DNA of 64,000 nucleotides from Marinobacter lipolyticus SM19 (GTDB lineage Bacteria; Pseudomonadota; Gammaproteobacteria; Pseudomonadales; Oleiphilaceae): NCBI RefSeq assembly GCF_000397065.2, contig NZ_KE007327.1, positions 1 to 64,000 of the forward strand, read 5' to 3'. Shown piece by piece: positions 1 to 7,538 of this stretch (position 1 is its first letter; each line of letters starts with the position of its first letter). The notes under the pieces were generated by a model. It saw only the letters and a program-made list of their open reading frames with translations, ran no database searches and was not told where the DNA came from. The position numbers and the translations under genes were made by a program.

Positions 1-47
1 ATAACAATGCAATCCACGCGACAAGCGCGTGATTGCGGGCGTTATGC
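1..47 (+). repeat. Integron attC site (left end cut by window)
   Basis: The window opens inside an attC recombination site: ATAAC at the very first bases is the remainder of the inverse core, and GTTATGC at 41-47 is the core. Between them GCAATC-ACGCG and CGCGT-GATTGC form an imperfect palindrome with an unpaired C, the typical attC fold. It ends a cassette whose gene lies left of the window. Its core is nearly the same as those of the later sites. Confidence 0.8.
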
Positions 48-65
48 AGTCATTCCCATGCCTAA

Positions 66-94
66 TTGACAAGTGTCACGTGACGAATTACACT
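66..94 (+). promoter_or_regulatory. Sigma-70 promoter with palindromic operator for higBA
   Basis: TTGACA at 66-71, a 17-base spacer and TACACT at 89-94 make a good sigma-70 promoter. The spacer holds a perfect 10-base palindrome, GTCACGTGAC at 75-84, which is well placed to be the HigA operator (inference). Transcription would begin at about 100-102, so the higB message may be nearly leaderless. A cassette with its own promoter could also drive the cassettes downstream. Confidence 0.6.
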
Positions 95-101
95 TTGTTT
101 C

Positions 102-383
102 ATGATTAAATCCTTCGCTGACAAACGAACCCAAGAACTCTACTCCAAGGGCAAGTCAAAGAAATTTCCTGCGGATGTTGCACCTAGAGCCGCTAGAAAA
201 CTTGAATACGTGGATCTGGCCGTACAGCTAGAGGATTTGAAAGTGCCGCCCGGCAATCGCCTTCACCCGCTGTCGGGAAACAGGCAGGGGCAGCACGCAA
301 TTTCAATAAATGATCAGTGGCGTATCTGTTTTCGTTTTGAAGATGGTGATGCGTATGAAGTCGAAGTGTGTGACTACCACTGA
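102..383 (+). CDS. higB: HigB-family toxin (RelE superfamily)
   Basis: This 93-residue protein is a HigB toxin of the RelE superfamily, a family that cuts mRNA on the ribosome. It begins MIKSFADKRTQELY and carries the family pattern GNRLHPLSGNRQGQHAISIN followed by QWRICFRF and an EVCDYH end. The toxin precedes the antitoxin gene, the usual order for higBA. No ribosome site is visible because the predicted transcript starts at or next to the ATG. The pair lies between two attC-type sites, so it is an integron cassette; such pairs are known to stabilise long arrays. The family call is firm; activity is inferred. Confidence 0.88.
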   Translation: MIKSFADKRTQELYSKGKSKKFPADVAPRAARKLEYVDLAVQLEDLKVPPGNRLHPLSGNRQGQHAISINDQWRICFRFEDGDAYEVEVCDYH

Positions 384-396
384 GTGAGGTGATGAT

Positions 397-711
397 ATGG
401 CTATTCTTAATACTACCGGTATGCAGCGCAAACCCACTCATCCTGGCGAAATGCTGAGGGAAGATTTTCTTCCGGACTATGGTCTGACGGTTTCGGGGTT
501 GGCCGAATCTTTGGGTGTCTCTCGTCAGTCAGTTAATGAACTATTGCGCGAACGTCGTGCTGTCAGCCCTGAAATGGCGCTCCGGCTTGCGCGTTTGTTT
601 GGTAACTCGCCGGAATTCTGGCTGAACGCACAGCGGTCTGTTGATCTTTGGACTGCCGCGCAGTCGGTCAAGGAAGAAGTGGATCGAATCAAGCCGCTAC
701 ATGCTGCATAA
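397..711 (+). CDS. higA: HigA-family antitoxin (XRE helix-turn-helix)
   Basis: This 104-residue protein is the antitoxin partner of HigB and probably represses the promoter just upstream. The sequence PTHPGEMLREDFLPDYGLTV leads into a helix-turn-helix of about residues 30-75 (LAESLGVSRQSVNELL), ending with NSPEFWLNAQ, all typical of the HigA/VapI family. It starts 13 bases after higB, with GAGGTGATG as ribosome site. Its stop codon lies inside the inverse core of the next attC-like site at 706, a common arrangement in compact cassettes. Confidence 0.9.
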   Translation: MAILNTTGMQRKPTHPGEMLREDFLPDYGLTVSGLAESLGVSRQSVNELLRERRAVSPEMALRLARLFGNSPEFWLNAQRSVDLWTAAQSVKEEVDRIKPLHAA

Positions 712-745
712 CCAAGCCGTGCACCGGTGACAGCAGGCGTTATAG
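706..745 (+). repeat. Short attC-like site after higA
   Basis: GCATAAC at 706-712 and GTTATAG at 739-745 look like inverse core and core, but only 40 bases separate the ends and the inner palindrome is weak. This is shorter than a normal attC (about 57 bases or more), so it may be a truncated, inactive site joining two cassettes. Confidence 0.45.
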
Positions 746-763
746 CGCAATCAACTTAGGATC

Positions 764-1057
764 GTGAGTTTGAAAAAAATTCTTCTTCTGGCTCTTGTAG
801 GTTTCGGTGCGTGGAACTACTACACAAATAACGTAAATTCTGCGCTTAGCCCTTCGATCCGCTGGTCTGGGGTGGATGAGACTCCCAACGAAGCACCTGT
901 TTATAATTCCCAAACTAGTTTCAGCTGTGACGGGCGCCAGCATTGTAGTCAAATGACATCCAGAGCCGAAGCTGAGTTTTTCATTAGAAACTGCCCGAAC
1001 ACAAGGATGGATGGTGATCGCGACGGGATTCCTTGTGAAAACGACTCACGGTTCTAA
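764..1057 (+). CDS. Small exported excalibur-domain protein
   Basis: This 97-residue protein has a hydrophobic N-terminus (about residues 5-20) that would act as a signal or anchor, and a C-terminal excalibur domain with the calcium-loop-like motif DGDRDGIPCE at 83-92. Cysteines at 55, 61, 77 and 91 fit the disulfide pattern of the domain. The start is GTG at 764, preceded by an AGGA ribosome site. Excalibur domains occur in exported proteins and resemble EF-hand loops; the cellular role is unknown. It is the second gene of the visible cassette array. Confidence 0.75.
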   Translation: MSLKKILLLALVGFGAWNYYTNNVNSALSPSIRWSGVDETPNEAPVYNSQTSFSCDGRQHCSQMTSRAEAEFFIRNCPNTRMDGDRDGIPCENDSRF

Positions 1058-1101
1058 TAGCGAGAGCTAACCCCCAAGAAGCGGTCAAAAAACTGGAAAA
1101 T

Positions 1102-1185
1102 GCATAACAAAGCCATTAAATCTGTTCCCGGCCTTTGGCTCTCCACCGGACGCCCTTGGAAGCATGCATGCTGCAAGCGTTATGC
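1102..1185 (+). repeat. Integron attC site
   Basis: GCATAAC at 1102-1108 and GTTATGC at 1179-1185 bound an 84-base element, the size expected of an attC. The outer ends are inverse repeats of each other. It lies between the excalibur gene and the NTF2-like gene, and the ribosome site of the latter follows directly after it. Confidence 0.75.
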
Positions 1186-1203
1186 AACCATCAAGGAGAG
1201 AAA

Positions 1204-1542
1204 ATGACGAATATTGAGAAGTTTGAGAGATATCTAAATAGCTATAGTTCAAAGGACGTTGACAGTGTATCAGCTATGTTTTCAGACGATATCACGATCA
1301 GAGATTGGAAAATCTCTGTAAAGGGGAAAGTTACAGCTATATCTGAGACAAAGAAAAACTTTTCAAACGCAGACACAATAAAGATAGAGATATTAAATAC
1401 ATACGAATCTCAAAACACAGTAGCGGGAGAGCTCAGAATTACTGTCGATGGAAGCGAAGTTTTGTATGTTGTGGACGTCATCAGGTTTGACAACCAAGGT
1501 CTAATTTCGTCAATCAAGGCCTATATTGGGCGCCCGGATTAG
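1204..1542 (+). CDS. NTF2/SnoaL-like small protein (cassette-borne)
   Basis: This 112-residue protein has the NTF2-like pattern: an N-terminal helix (IEKFERYLNSYSSKDVD), then SMFSDDI-type and WKISVKG segments, and strand-rich remainder. Such cone-shaped folds serve many small-molecule enzymes and binding proteins, so no substrate can be named. The ATG at 1204 is chosen over an upstream in-frame start at 1135 because AAGGAGAG lies just before it and the earlier start is inside the attC. The gene is visibly AT-richer than its neighbours, a sign of separate origin. Confidence 0.7.
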   Translation: MTNIEKFERYLNSYSSKDVDSVSAMFSDDITIRDWKISVKGKVTAISETKKNFSNADTIKIEILNTYESQNTVAGELRITVDGSEVLYVVDVIRFDNQGLISSIKAYIGRPD

Positions 1543-1555
1543 GGGCGGGATTTGC

Positions 1556-1637
1556 GCGCAACAAAATCATCAATGGGATGCTAAAAGCTTGGCTTGCCCT
1601 TCGGGCAGTTTAGCCAACCTTTTCTCACCCATTATGC
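1556..1637 (+). repeat. Integron attC site with variant core
   Basis: GCGCAAC at 1556-1562 is the inverse core, and ATTATGC at 1631-1637 takes the place of the core, with A for the usual first G. The centre is a strong imperfect hairpin (AAAAG-TTGGCT paired with AGCCAA-CTTTT around TTCG) and AATGGG pairs with CCCATT. The base change at the cleavage triplet might weaken recombination here. Confidence 0.65.
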
Positions 1638-1674
1638 AAACGGAATGCAGTTTGAATCAGCTGCTGAGAAATTC

Positions 1675-2565
1675 ATGAGAATAGAACCAATGACGGCGTT
1701 ACTAACGTTTTCTGTAGCTATTTTTCTTAGCTTTTGGGCATCAATTGCATCTGCTGATGGCCATAATTCCCTGATTAAAACTGTTGAGAGTATCGCTAGT
1801 GAGATAGAGGCTCGAGTGGGCTTTGCAGCTTATGATTTGGAGTCAGGTCAGAGGTGGGAATATCAAGCTGACCAGCGATTTGCAATGTCCAGTACGTTTA
1901 AAACGCTTGCTTGTGCGGCCTTGCTTCACCGGGTCGATGCGGGACAGGAGAACCTCGAAAGAACGGTGAGTTTTTCAGAGTCAGATCTCGTGACCTACTC
2001 TCCCATCACGGAAAAATACGCTGGCGGTCAAGCCATGACCCTTTCGGATCTTTGTGAGGCTGCTCTGACGAGGAGCGACAATACAGCCGCAAACTTGATT
2101 TTGCGATCGCTGGGTGGACCGGAAAAAGTAACATCGTTCGCGAGGCGCTTGGGGGATGATGTAACGCGTCTTGATCGCTGGGAAACGGAACTTAATGAGG
2201 CGGCACCAGGCGATAACAGGGATACAACAACTCCAAATGCGATGGTGAAGAATCTTCAGAGTTTGCTATTGGGCGACGCGTTATCCGGAAAGTCTAGAGA
2301 GCAACTACATGACTGGCTTAAGAGAAACCAGGTTGCAGATGGACTTTTTCGGGCTGTTGTTCCGGAAGGCTGGATTGTTGCAGATCGAACTGGGGCTGGC
2401 GGTTTCGGATCGCGATCTATAACAGCCATAATTTGGCCACCGGAGCGCCAGCCCATCGTTGTAGCTCTATATCTTACGCAAACGGAGGCGTCTTTCTCAG
2501 AGAGGAATGAGGCGATTGCTGAGATTGGTGAAGCAATAGTTTTGGAGGTGGGTTCAGGCCGGTAA
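1675..2565 (+). CDS. Class A beta-lactamase, carbenicillinase type (CARB/PSE, R-T-G triad)
   Basis: A periplasmic serine beta-lactamase that opens penicillin-type rings. From the ATG at 1675 it is 296 residues, with a signal peptide ending near SIASA/DG (residue 27). All class A motifs are present: STFK (catalytic serine at 73, Ambler S70), SDN, ETELN (Ambler E166 and N170) and RTGAGGFG. Arginine in place of lysine at Ambler 234, with RLDRWETELN and RDTTTPNAM, places it with the CARB/PSE carbenicillinases. Known CARB-2-type enzymes have R-S-G; R-T-G marks the RTG subgroup first seen in Acinetobacter and Proteus. An upstream in-frame ATG at 1594 lies inside the attC and is unlikely; 1690 is the other candidate. 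The gene is bracketed by attC sites, so it is a mobile cassette. Confidence 0.92.
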   Translation: MRIEPMTALLTFSVAIFLSFWASIASADGHNSLIKTVESIASEIEARVGFAAYDLESGQRWEYQADQRFAMSSTFKTLACAALLHRVDAGQENLERTVSFSESDLVTYSPITEKYAGGQAMTLSDLCEAALTRSDNTAANLILRSLGGPEKVTSFARRLGDDVTRLDRWETELNEAAPGDNRDTTTPNAMVKNLQSLLLGDALSGKSREQLHDWLKRNQVADGLFRAVVPEGWIVADRTGAGGFGSRSITAIIWPPERQPIVVALYLTQTEASFSERNEAIAEIGEAIVLEVGSGR

Positions 2566-2566
2566 A

Positions 2567-2637
2567 GCATAACCAGTGGCTGTTAGCGGACGCACCTGCG
2601 CGGCGCTCCGGTACGCCGCAAAGCTAAAGCGTTATGT
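2567..2637 (+). repeat. Integron attC site of the beta-lactamase cassette
   Basis: GCATAAC at 2567-2573 begins right after the bla stop codon and GTTATGT at 2631-2637 is the core, giving a 71-base element. Inner arms TTAGC/GCTAA and GCGGCG/CGCCGC give the expected hairpin. It is the last clear attC in the window. Confidence 0.75.
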
Positions 2638-2704
2638 TCCCGGGTTAGCCACGAACAGTAGACACTTTCTATGGTTAGGGTAGGCCCTGGCACGGAGGTG
2701 CTCC

Positions 2705-3400
2705 ATGAAAACGATAGGCCTGATAGGCGGAATGAGCTGGGAATCAACCCAGACTTATTACCGACTGATCAACCAGAAAGTAAGAGACGAACTCGGAGGG
2801 CTCCATTCGGCAAAGCTCGTTCTCTACAGCGTGGATTTTGCCGAGATTGAGGCGTTGCAGCACCAGGGGGATTGGCAGGCAACAGCGGAAATACTGGGAT
2901 CAGCCGGCCGGTCGATTGAATCGGCGGGTGCAGAGTTTCTGGTTCTCTGCACGAACACGATGCATAAAGTCGCCTCCCAAATTGAACGCGCAGTAAGCAT
3001 CCCCCTTCTTCACATTGCAGATGCGACAGCCAACGTGCTCAAAAAGGATGGGGTAACCTGTGTAGGGCTGCTGGGGACAAGATTTACGATGGAGCAGACG
3101 TTTTACCTTGGCCGTCTCCAGGATCATGGTATTCGGGTTGTGGTGCCAGATGAGTCCCAAAGAGAGCGTATTCACTCTGTGATTTACAATGAGTTGTGCC
3201 GGGGTGTGGTCAAGTCTGATTCAAAAACGATGTATTTGGACGTAGTCACATCGTTGGCTGAGCGCGGTGCTCACGGTGTCATTTTGGGGTGTACGGAGAT
3301 AGGTCTTTTGATCCAGGGATCGGATACAGAGGTCAAACTCTATGACACGACAGAAATACATGCCGAACAGGCGGTTCAGTTTGCTTTTGGCAGGATATAG
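2705..3400 (+). CDS. Aspartate/glutamate racemase family protein
   Basis: This 231-residue protein belongs to the PLP-independent Asp/Glu racemase superfamily, which moves a proton with two cysteines. Both are present: C82 in VLCTNTMH and C196 in GVILGCTEIG. The start MKTIGLIGGMSWESTQTYY is the classic N-terminus of the aspartate racemase branch. GGAGG precedes the ATG. It follows the last clear attC, so it may be the final cassette, with its own attC lost, or the first chromosomal gene past the array. The exact substrate (D/L-aspartate, glutamate or a related acid) cannot be told from sequence alone. Confidence 0.85.
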   Translation: MKTIGLIGGMSWESTQTYYRLINQKVRDELGGLHSAKLVLYSVDFAEIEALQHQGDWQATAEILGSAGRSIESAGAEFLVLCTNTMHKVASQIERAVSIPLLHIADATANVLKKDGVTCVGLLGTRFTMEQTFYLGRLQDHGIRVVVPDESQRERIHSVIYNELCRGVVKSDSKTMYLDVVTSLAERGAHGVILGCTEIGLLIQGSDTEVKLYDTTEIHAEQAVQFAFGRI

Positions 3401-3613
3401 CCGGGGGGCTGTTGTCGAGGGCGCCTTACCGCGCTGCCTGATGGCGCCGTGGGGCAATTTTTGTCTCTGTCTGGCAGGGGCTCGTGTATACAGCAAACTG
3501 CGACAGGGTAATGGTGATTGTTCTCCGTTATTATGGGGTAGAGTTCTAAGCTCTGTATAACCACGCGCAGCCAGTATCCAAGTCGGCCCGATCACAGAAG
3601 TGGAGTCTATTTC

Positions 3614-3994
3614 ATGCAGCCAAAAGACATTGTGGCTCAATTTATCGCTGATATCCGTGCCCAGCGTCTTGATGAGGCAAGAACCTTGCTGGTGGCTGAG
3701 GGGTTTGAATATGTGGGGCCGAACATGCGTTTCCTCAGTCCGGATGACATGCTGTCCTACCAATTCGGTATGGTTGCCATCCAGAAAGACCTGGTCCTCC
3801 GTCAGCTCAGCGCCGACGGCGAGCACGTGTTCGCGATTCTGGATTATCAGACCCACTTTGAGCCGATCGGGGATGTGCGGCTTGCCGTCTGGTTTCGTGT
3901 CAGGGACAACAAGATCCAGACGGTTGAAGCCTTCTACAATGCGGCGGTGGTTGAAAACATGCTGGGAGGCAACCTGCCTTCAGCCACCTGCTAA
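3614..3994 (+). CDS. SnoaL/NTF2-like protein
   Basis: This 126-residue protein has the SnoaL/NTF2-like layout: a helix (IVAQFIADIRAQRLDEARTLL), an EYVGPNMRF segment, and strands ending FRVRDNKIQTVEAFYNAA. Members serve as small isomerases, hydrolases or binding domains; none can be assigned. GGAG lies about 10 bases before the ATG. Its composition is GC-rich like the genes that follow, unlike the AT-rich NTF2-like cassette at 1204. It is convergent with the desaturase gene. Confidence 0.65.
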   Translation: MQPKDIVAQFIADIRAQRLDEARTLLVAEGFEYVGPNMRFLSPDDMLSYQFGMVAIQKDLVLRQLSADGEHVFAILDYQTHFEPIGDVRLAVWFRVRDNKIQTVEAFYNAAVVENMLGGNLPSATC

Positions 3995-4010
3995 CTGAGT
4001 GGAGCCCGCG

Positions 4011-5198
4011 TCAGGCGCGGGCAACTTCCGGTTGTGGACGACCTCCCGGGAATGCCAGCCGCAGGTTTTTCAGCCAGGTAGTGCCGAACTGGCGCCACAG
4101 GGATGCCCGGTTGTAGGGCAAACCATAGCGCGCCGCCACCGCCCGCACCCGCTGGGAGGCTTCCGGATATCGATTGCTGCACATGTCAGGGAACAAGTGG
4201 TGTTCAATCTGATGGCTCAGGTTGCCGGAAAGCACATGGAACAGGCTGCCTCCGGTAATGTTGGCGGAGCCGAGGAGTTGGCGCAGGTACCACTGGCCAC
4301 GGGATTCCCCTTCCACCTGATCGGGGGTGAAGTTGTACACGCCCTCCGGGAAATGGCCGCAAAAAATGATCATGAAAGCCCAGATATTGCGGATGATGTT
4401 GGCGATAAAATTGGCGCCCGCCACCAGTCCGAATACCAGCAACGGTGATTCCGGCACAAAGAAGGAAATGGGCACCGCCACCAATGCCGCCAGTCCCGGC
4501 CACATAATGTAGTCCTTACGAACCTGTCCCCAGATTTTGCGACCGATACGTTTTGCCAGCGGCTTGAACTCCGATGCTTTCTTACGGCCTTCGACCACGT
4601 CGATCAGAGCCTGTTCATGCAGTGCAACACCTTCCTCGAAGAACAGCATCAGCAACAGAAAATATACAGGTTGGGGCAGATACTTGGGATGCCACTCCTG
4701 CAAAGGCGTCACCCGCATAATGCCGTATCCGACATCGAGGTCTTTTTCCAGGACATTGGTCCAGGTGTGGTGCACCACGTTGTGGGAATGCATCCAGCGG
4801 TCCGACGGGCTCATGGTGTCCCATTCCCAGGTGTTGGACTGGATATCGGGGTCTTTCATCCAGTCCCATTGCGCATGCAGGACGTTATGGGCGATTTCCA
4901 TGTTCTCCAGAATCTTGGCTGTGCCAAGCATGACCGTACCCAGTCCCATGATCAGTAATGTTGCGGTCCAGCCGGCCAGCGCATGGGACCAGGCCGGCAG
5001 GAAAAACAGGCCCGCATACATGAACAGGCGACCGATCAGGGCCATGCTTCGTTGGGTGCGGATGATCCCCAGTATGTATTGGCGATCACTCTCACCCCGG
5101 CTTTTCATGATGTCGTCATAAATCGACTCCATTTCCCGGCCAAACTCATCAATCTGTTCGTCGGTGAGATCCACCGGCAGGGGTTTCCTGGTAGCCAT
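4011..5198 (-). CDS. Membrane fatty-acyl desaturase
   Basis: This 395-residue integral membrane di-iron desaturase puts a double bond into fatty-acyl chains using O2 and electrons from a reductase. The three histidine boxes are complete: HNVLH (104-108), HSHNVVHH (137-144) and HQIEHH (329-334). The last box has the form seen in front-end/linoleoyl-CoA-type desaturases. It is the second gene of an operon with the ferredoxin-reductase gene (11-base gap), which very likely supplies its electrons. The arrangement recalls the DesB/PA4889 pair of Pseudomonas aeruginosa, but no DesT-type TetR repressor is present next to it. The bond position is not predictable here. Confidence 0.88.
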   Translation of the reverse strand: MATRKPLPVDLTDEQIDEFGREMESIYDDIMKSRGESDRQYILGIIRTQRSMALIGRLFMYAGLFFLPAWSHALAGWTATLLIMGLGTVMLGTAKILENMEIAHNVLHAQWDWMKDPDIQSNTWEWDTMSPSDRWMHSHNVVHHTWTNVLEKDLDVGYGIMRVTPLQEWHPKYLPQPVYFLLLMLFFEEGVALHEQALIDVVEGRKKASEFKPLAKRIGRKIWGQVRKDYIMWPGLAALVAVPISFFVPESPLLVFGLVAGANFIANIIRNIWAFMIIFCGHFPEGVYNFTPDQVEGESRGQWYLRQLLGSANITGGSLFHVLSGNLSHQIEHHLFPDMCSNRYPEASQRVRAVAARYGLPYNRASLWRQFGTTWLKNLRLAFPGGRPQPEVARA

Positions 5199-5209
5199 AG
5201 TCTGTACTC

Positions 5210-6334
5210 CTAAAGATCCAGTTCGCAGTCACCAGCGGCGGCACACACACAGGTCTGCACCATGGCCCCGGATTCGTTCAGTACTTCTCCGGTACGCAAA
5301 TCACGCACACAACCTGAAAGCAGTTTGGTATTGCAGGTATGGCAGATGCCCATGCGGCAACCGTGGGGCGGGTTCATTCCGGCATCTTCGGCAATGCGTA
5401 ACAGATTGGTTTCGCTGTCGGCATCAACATCCAGGTTGCTTTGGGCAAAACGAACCTTGCCACCGACCGCATCTTTTGGAATCTCGGCAAAATCCGCCAG
5501 AAAGCGTTCGATATGAAGTCGGCGACTGTGCCCGGCCTGCTCCCACACGCCTTCCAGCGCGGCAAGTAACCCGGGGGGACCACAGGCGTAGCAATCCCGC
5601 TCTTTCCAGTCGGGGCAGAGCTTGTCCAGCTGTTCCTGACTGAAATAACCCCGGGTCTGCTTCTCTTCGCCGAATTCCTGGGTGTGTACTTCGTGGAGGT
5701 GGTACTGCTCTTTATCGGCGGCGAGTTGGCGCAGTTCTTTGCTGAAGATCACGTCGAACTCGTGGGGTGCGTAATGGATGTGAACGGTGTCCGGCAATCG
5801 CTCCTGGGCAACCAGGCTCCGTATCATGCTCATCGCGGGAGTAATACCGCTGCCGGCAGTAATGAACAGGGGTTGGATGGGGGAAGCATCCGGCAGATAA
5901 AAATCGCCCTGGGGCAGGCCAATAGGTAAGTAATCACCCACTTTGATGTTGCGGACGATGTGTTTGGATACGCGCCCGCCGTCGATAATCTTCACTGTGA
6001 TGGTAAAGCAGTCGTCATTGCGTTCCGGCGGAGACGATATGGTGTAGGTACGGGTGTAGTGGCGGCCTTCGATAGGAATGCCGATGCGGACGTGCTGGCC
6101 GGGCCGGTTTAATCGCCAGTTCACGCCCGGGCGCAAGGTAATGGTTCGGGCATCTTTGGTCTCGTCCCAGACATCGACAACCTGCGCCTGCATCTGGTGG
6201 GTACTCCAGAGCGGATTGACCAGTTCGACGTAATGGGAGGTGCGTAGGGGAAAGGCAAACATGTCCAGAACGTCTGACAGTTTTCGTCGCCAGGTCATTT
6301 CTGAATCGGGACTCTGCTGAGCTGGAGTGACCAT
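5210..6334 (-). CDS. Ferredoxin-type oxidoreductase (FAD, NAD(P)H, 2Fe-2S)
   Basis: This 374-residue electron-transfer protein has an FAD-binding barrel (RHYTRTYTISSPP, about 110), a NAD(P)H domain (GSGITPAMSMIRSL, then CGPPGLL) and a C-terminal plant-type 2Fe-2S domain with CRMGICHTC and a last cysteine in QTCVC. Such one-piece reductases feed electrons to membrane desaturases and hydroxylases. It is first in the operon with the desaturase, so that enzyme is the likely partner. The start at 6334 follows a 270-base gap shared with the divergent azoreductase gene. Confidence 0.87.
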   Translation of the reverse strand: MVTPAQQSPDSEMTWRRKLSDVLDMFAFPLRTSHYVELVNPLWSTHQMQAQVVDVWDETKDARTITLRPGVNWRLNRPGQHVRIGIPIEGRHYTRTYTISSPPERNDDCFTITVKIIDGGRVSKHIVRNIKVGDYLPIGLPQGDFYLPDASPIQPLFITAGSGITPAMSMIRSLVAQERLPDTVHIHYAPHEFDVIFSKELRQLAADKEQYHLHEVHTQEFGEEKQTRGYFSQEQLDKLCPDWKERDCYACGPPGLLAALEGVWEQAGHSRRLHIERFLADFAEIPKDAVGGKVRFAQSNLDVDADSETNLLRIAEDAGMNPPHGCRMGICHTCNTKLLSGCVRDLRTGEVLNESGAMVQTCVCAAAGDCELDL

Positions 6335-6606
6335 AACTACGTTACTCTGAAAGCGTACATTGAAGTCGAAGTCGGGTGCTACATGACTTACTTTAAGCTA
6401 GTACACAGGGTCAGAGCTCACCACTTCTGCAGCGTCCACGGGTGTCGAATGGCCTGATTTGAAGTTCTCCGACAAGCGTGGCGCTCGCCACAGAGCATCT
6501 AATAATTTGATGGAAATACGCTAAATATTGAAATTTAAGATCGGATTAATCGATGGTTTAATTCTCTCATCGCTTTCGGAATACGACGTTTAGCAGGAGA
6601 GAGAAT

Positions 6607-7206
6607 ATGACAACTTTATTGAAGATTCAGAGCAGTCTGTTTGAGGATGCCGGCCAGTCATCGGTATTGGCACAGCAGTTTGTGGAGCGCTGGCAGGCGC
6701 AGCATGAAGATGCGCGCGTGATCAGTCGTGACCTGGCAACAGAGAATATTCCTCACCTGGATCAGACCCGGCTCGGGGCACTGATGACTTCTGAGGCCGA
6801 ACGTACACCGGAGCAGCATGAGATGGTGGCGTTTGCTGACAAGCAGATTGCCGAGGTGCAGGAAGCGGATGTGCTGGTATTGGGTATTCCCATGTACAAC
6901 TTCAGTATTCCTTCTGTTCTCAAGGCCTGGATGGATTATGTTGCCCGTGCCGGGGTGACATTCCAATACACCGCGCAGGGTCCGGAGGGTTTACTCAAGG
7001 GCAAGAAAGCCTATGTGTTCATCACCAGGGGTGGTTTCTACGGCGATGATCATGCCCAGACGGCTCTGGTGCGTCAGTACCTGGGGTTTGTGGGCATCAC
7101 CGATGTGGAGATCATTCATGCCGAAGGGCTGAACATTGGTGATGAGACTCGCGACAAGAGTCTTGCCGCGGCGAATGACAGGATTGCCGAATTGCTGGCG
7201 GCCTGA
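6607..7206 (+). CDS. azoR: FMN-dependent NADH:quinone/azo reductase
   Basis: This 199-residue flavodoxin-fold enzyme of the AzoR family reduces quinones and azo bonds by a two-electron route with NADH. Family marks are the N-terminal QSSLFEDAGQSS, the FMN-contact segment LGIPMYNFSIPSVLKAWMDY and the ITRGGFYGD loop. Length and order match the family. AGGAGAGAG stands before the ATG. The upstream region contains the sequence AAATATTGAA (6523-6532), which also occurs in front of the LysR gene at 8438. Confidence 0.9.
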   Translation: MTTLLKIQSSLFEDAGQSSVLAQQFVERWQAQHEDARVISRDLATENIPHLDQTRLGALMTSEAERTPEQHEMVAFADKQIAEVQEADVLVLGIPMYNFSIPSVLKAWMDYVARAGVTFQYTAQGPEGLLKGKKAYVFITRGGFYGDDHAQTALVRQYLGFVGITDVEIIHAEGLNIGDETRDKSLAAANDRIAELLAA

Positions 7207-7218
7207 TCTGTAGTCGGG

Positions 7219-7260
7219 CCAGGAAGGGTTGGAGACATGCGTGCCGCCAACCCTTCCCGG
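7219..7260. terminator. Hairpin between convergent azoR and small ORF
   Basis: GGAAGGGTTGG (7222-7232) and CCAACCCTTCC (7247-7257) pair perfectly over 11 bases, with further CC/GG pairs outside and a 14-base loop. No T-run follows on either strand, so it is terminator-like but not a standard intrinsic terminator. Confidence 0.45.
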
Positions 7261-7275
7261 CACGAATGATGATAT

Positions 7276-7452
7276 TCAGCTTTTGTCCTTGGTCGCCGCC
7301 TCGATCTTCTCCAACTGCTCGTGCAGCAGCTTCTCCAGCTTGATCAGCTTCTCGCGATTCTTTTCGTTAGGGCGATTGGTATAGAGATCCACGTAGGTCC
7401 GGGTGACTTCGTGGAGTATGGGGTGAAGCTGCTTGTACTCGTCATCACTCAT
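7276..7452 (-). CDS. Small conserved charged protein, unknown
   Basis: This 58-residue, highly charged and probably all-helical protein (EYKQLHPILHEVTRTYVDLY, then a lysine/glutamate-rich helix) was not recognised. The ATG at 7452 is chosen because AGGAGG lies at the right distance before it; an in-frame ATG 24 bases upstream has none. The strong ribosome site supports real translation. It is convergent with azoR and lies downstream of the LysR gene on the same strand. Confidence 0.55.
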   Translation of the reverse strand: MSDDEYKQLHPILHEVTRTYVDLYTNRPNEKNREKLIKLEKLLHEQLEKIEAATKDKS

Positions 7453-7538
7453 GACAACCCTCCTTGCCTCTCGCACTTTGCGCTTTCATACGTTAACTAT
7501 GGCTCACAACCCGGGCTGTTGAAAGTGATGTGGATCAA

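Noticed and set aside
69-84. CACGTG within the higBA promoter as a eukaryote-like E-box
   Set aside because: The context is a bacterial promoter; the palindrome is better explained as an antitoxin operator.
3221-3856. Minus-strand frame over the racemase end and the SnoaL-like gene
   Set aside because: Both plus-strand genes are recognisable families with good starts, so the antisense frame is a by-product.
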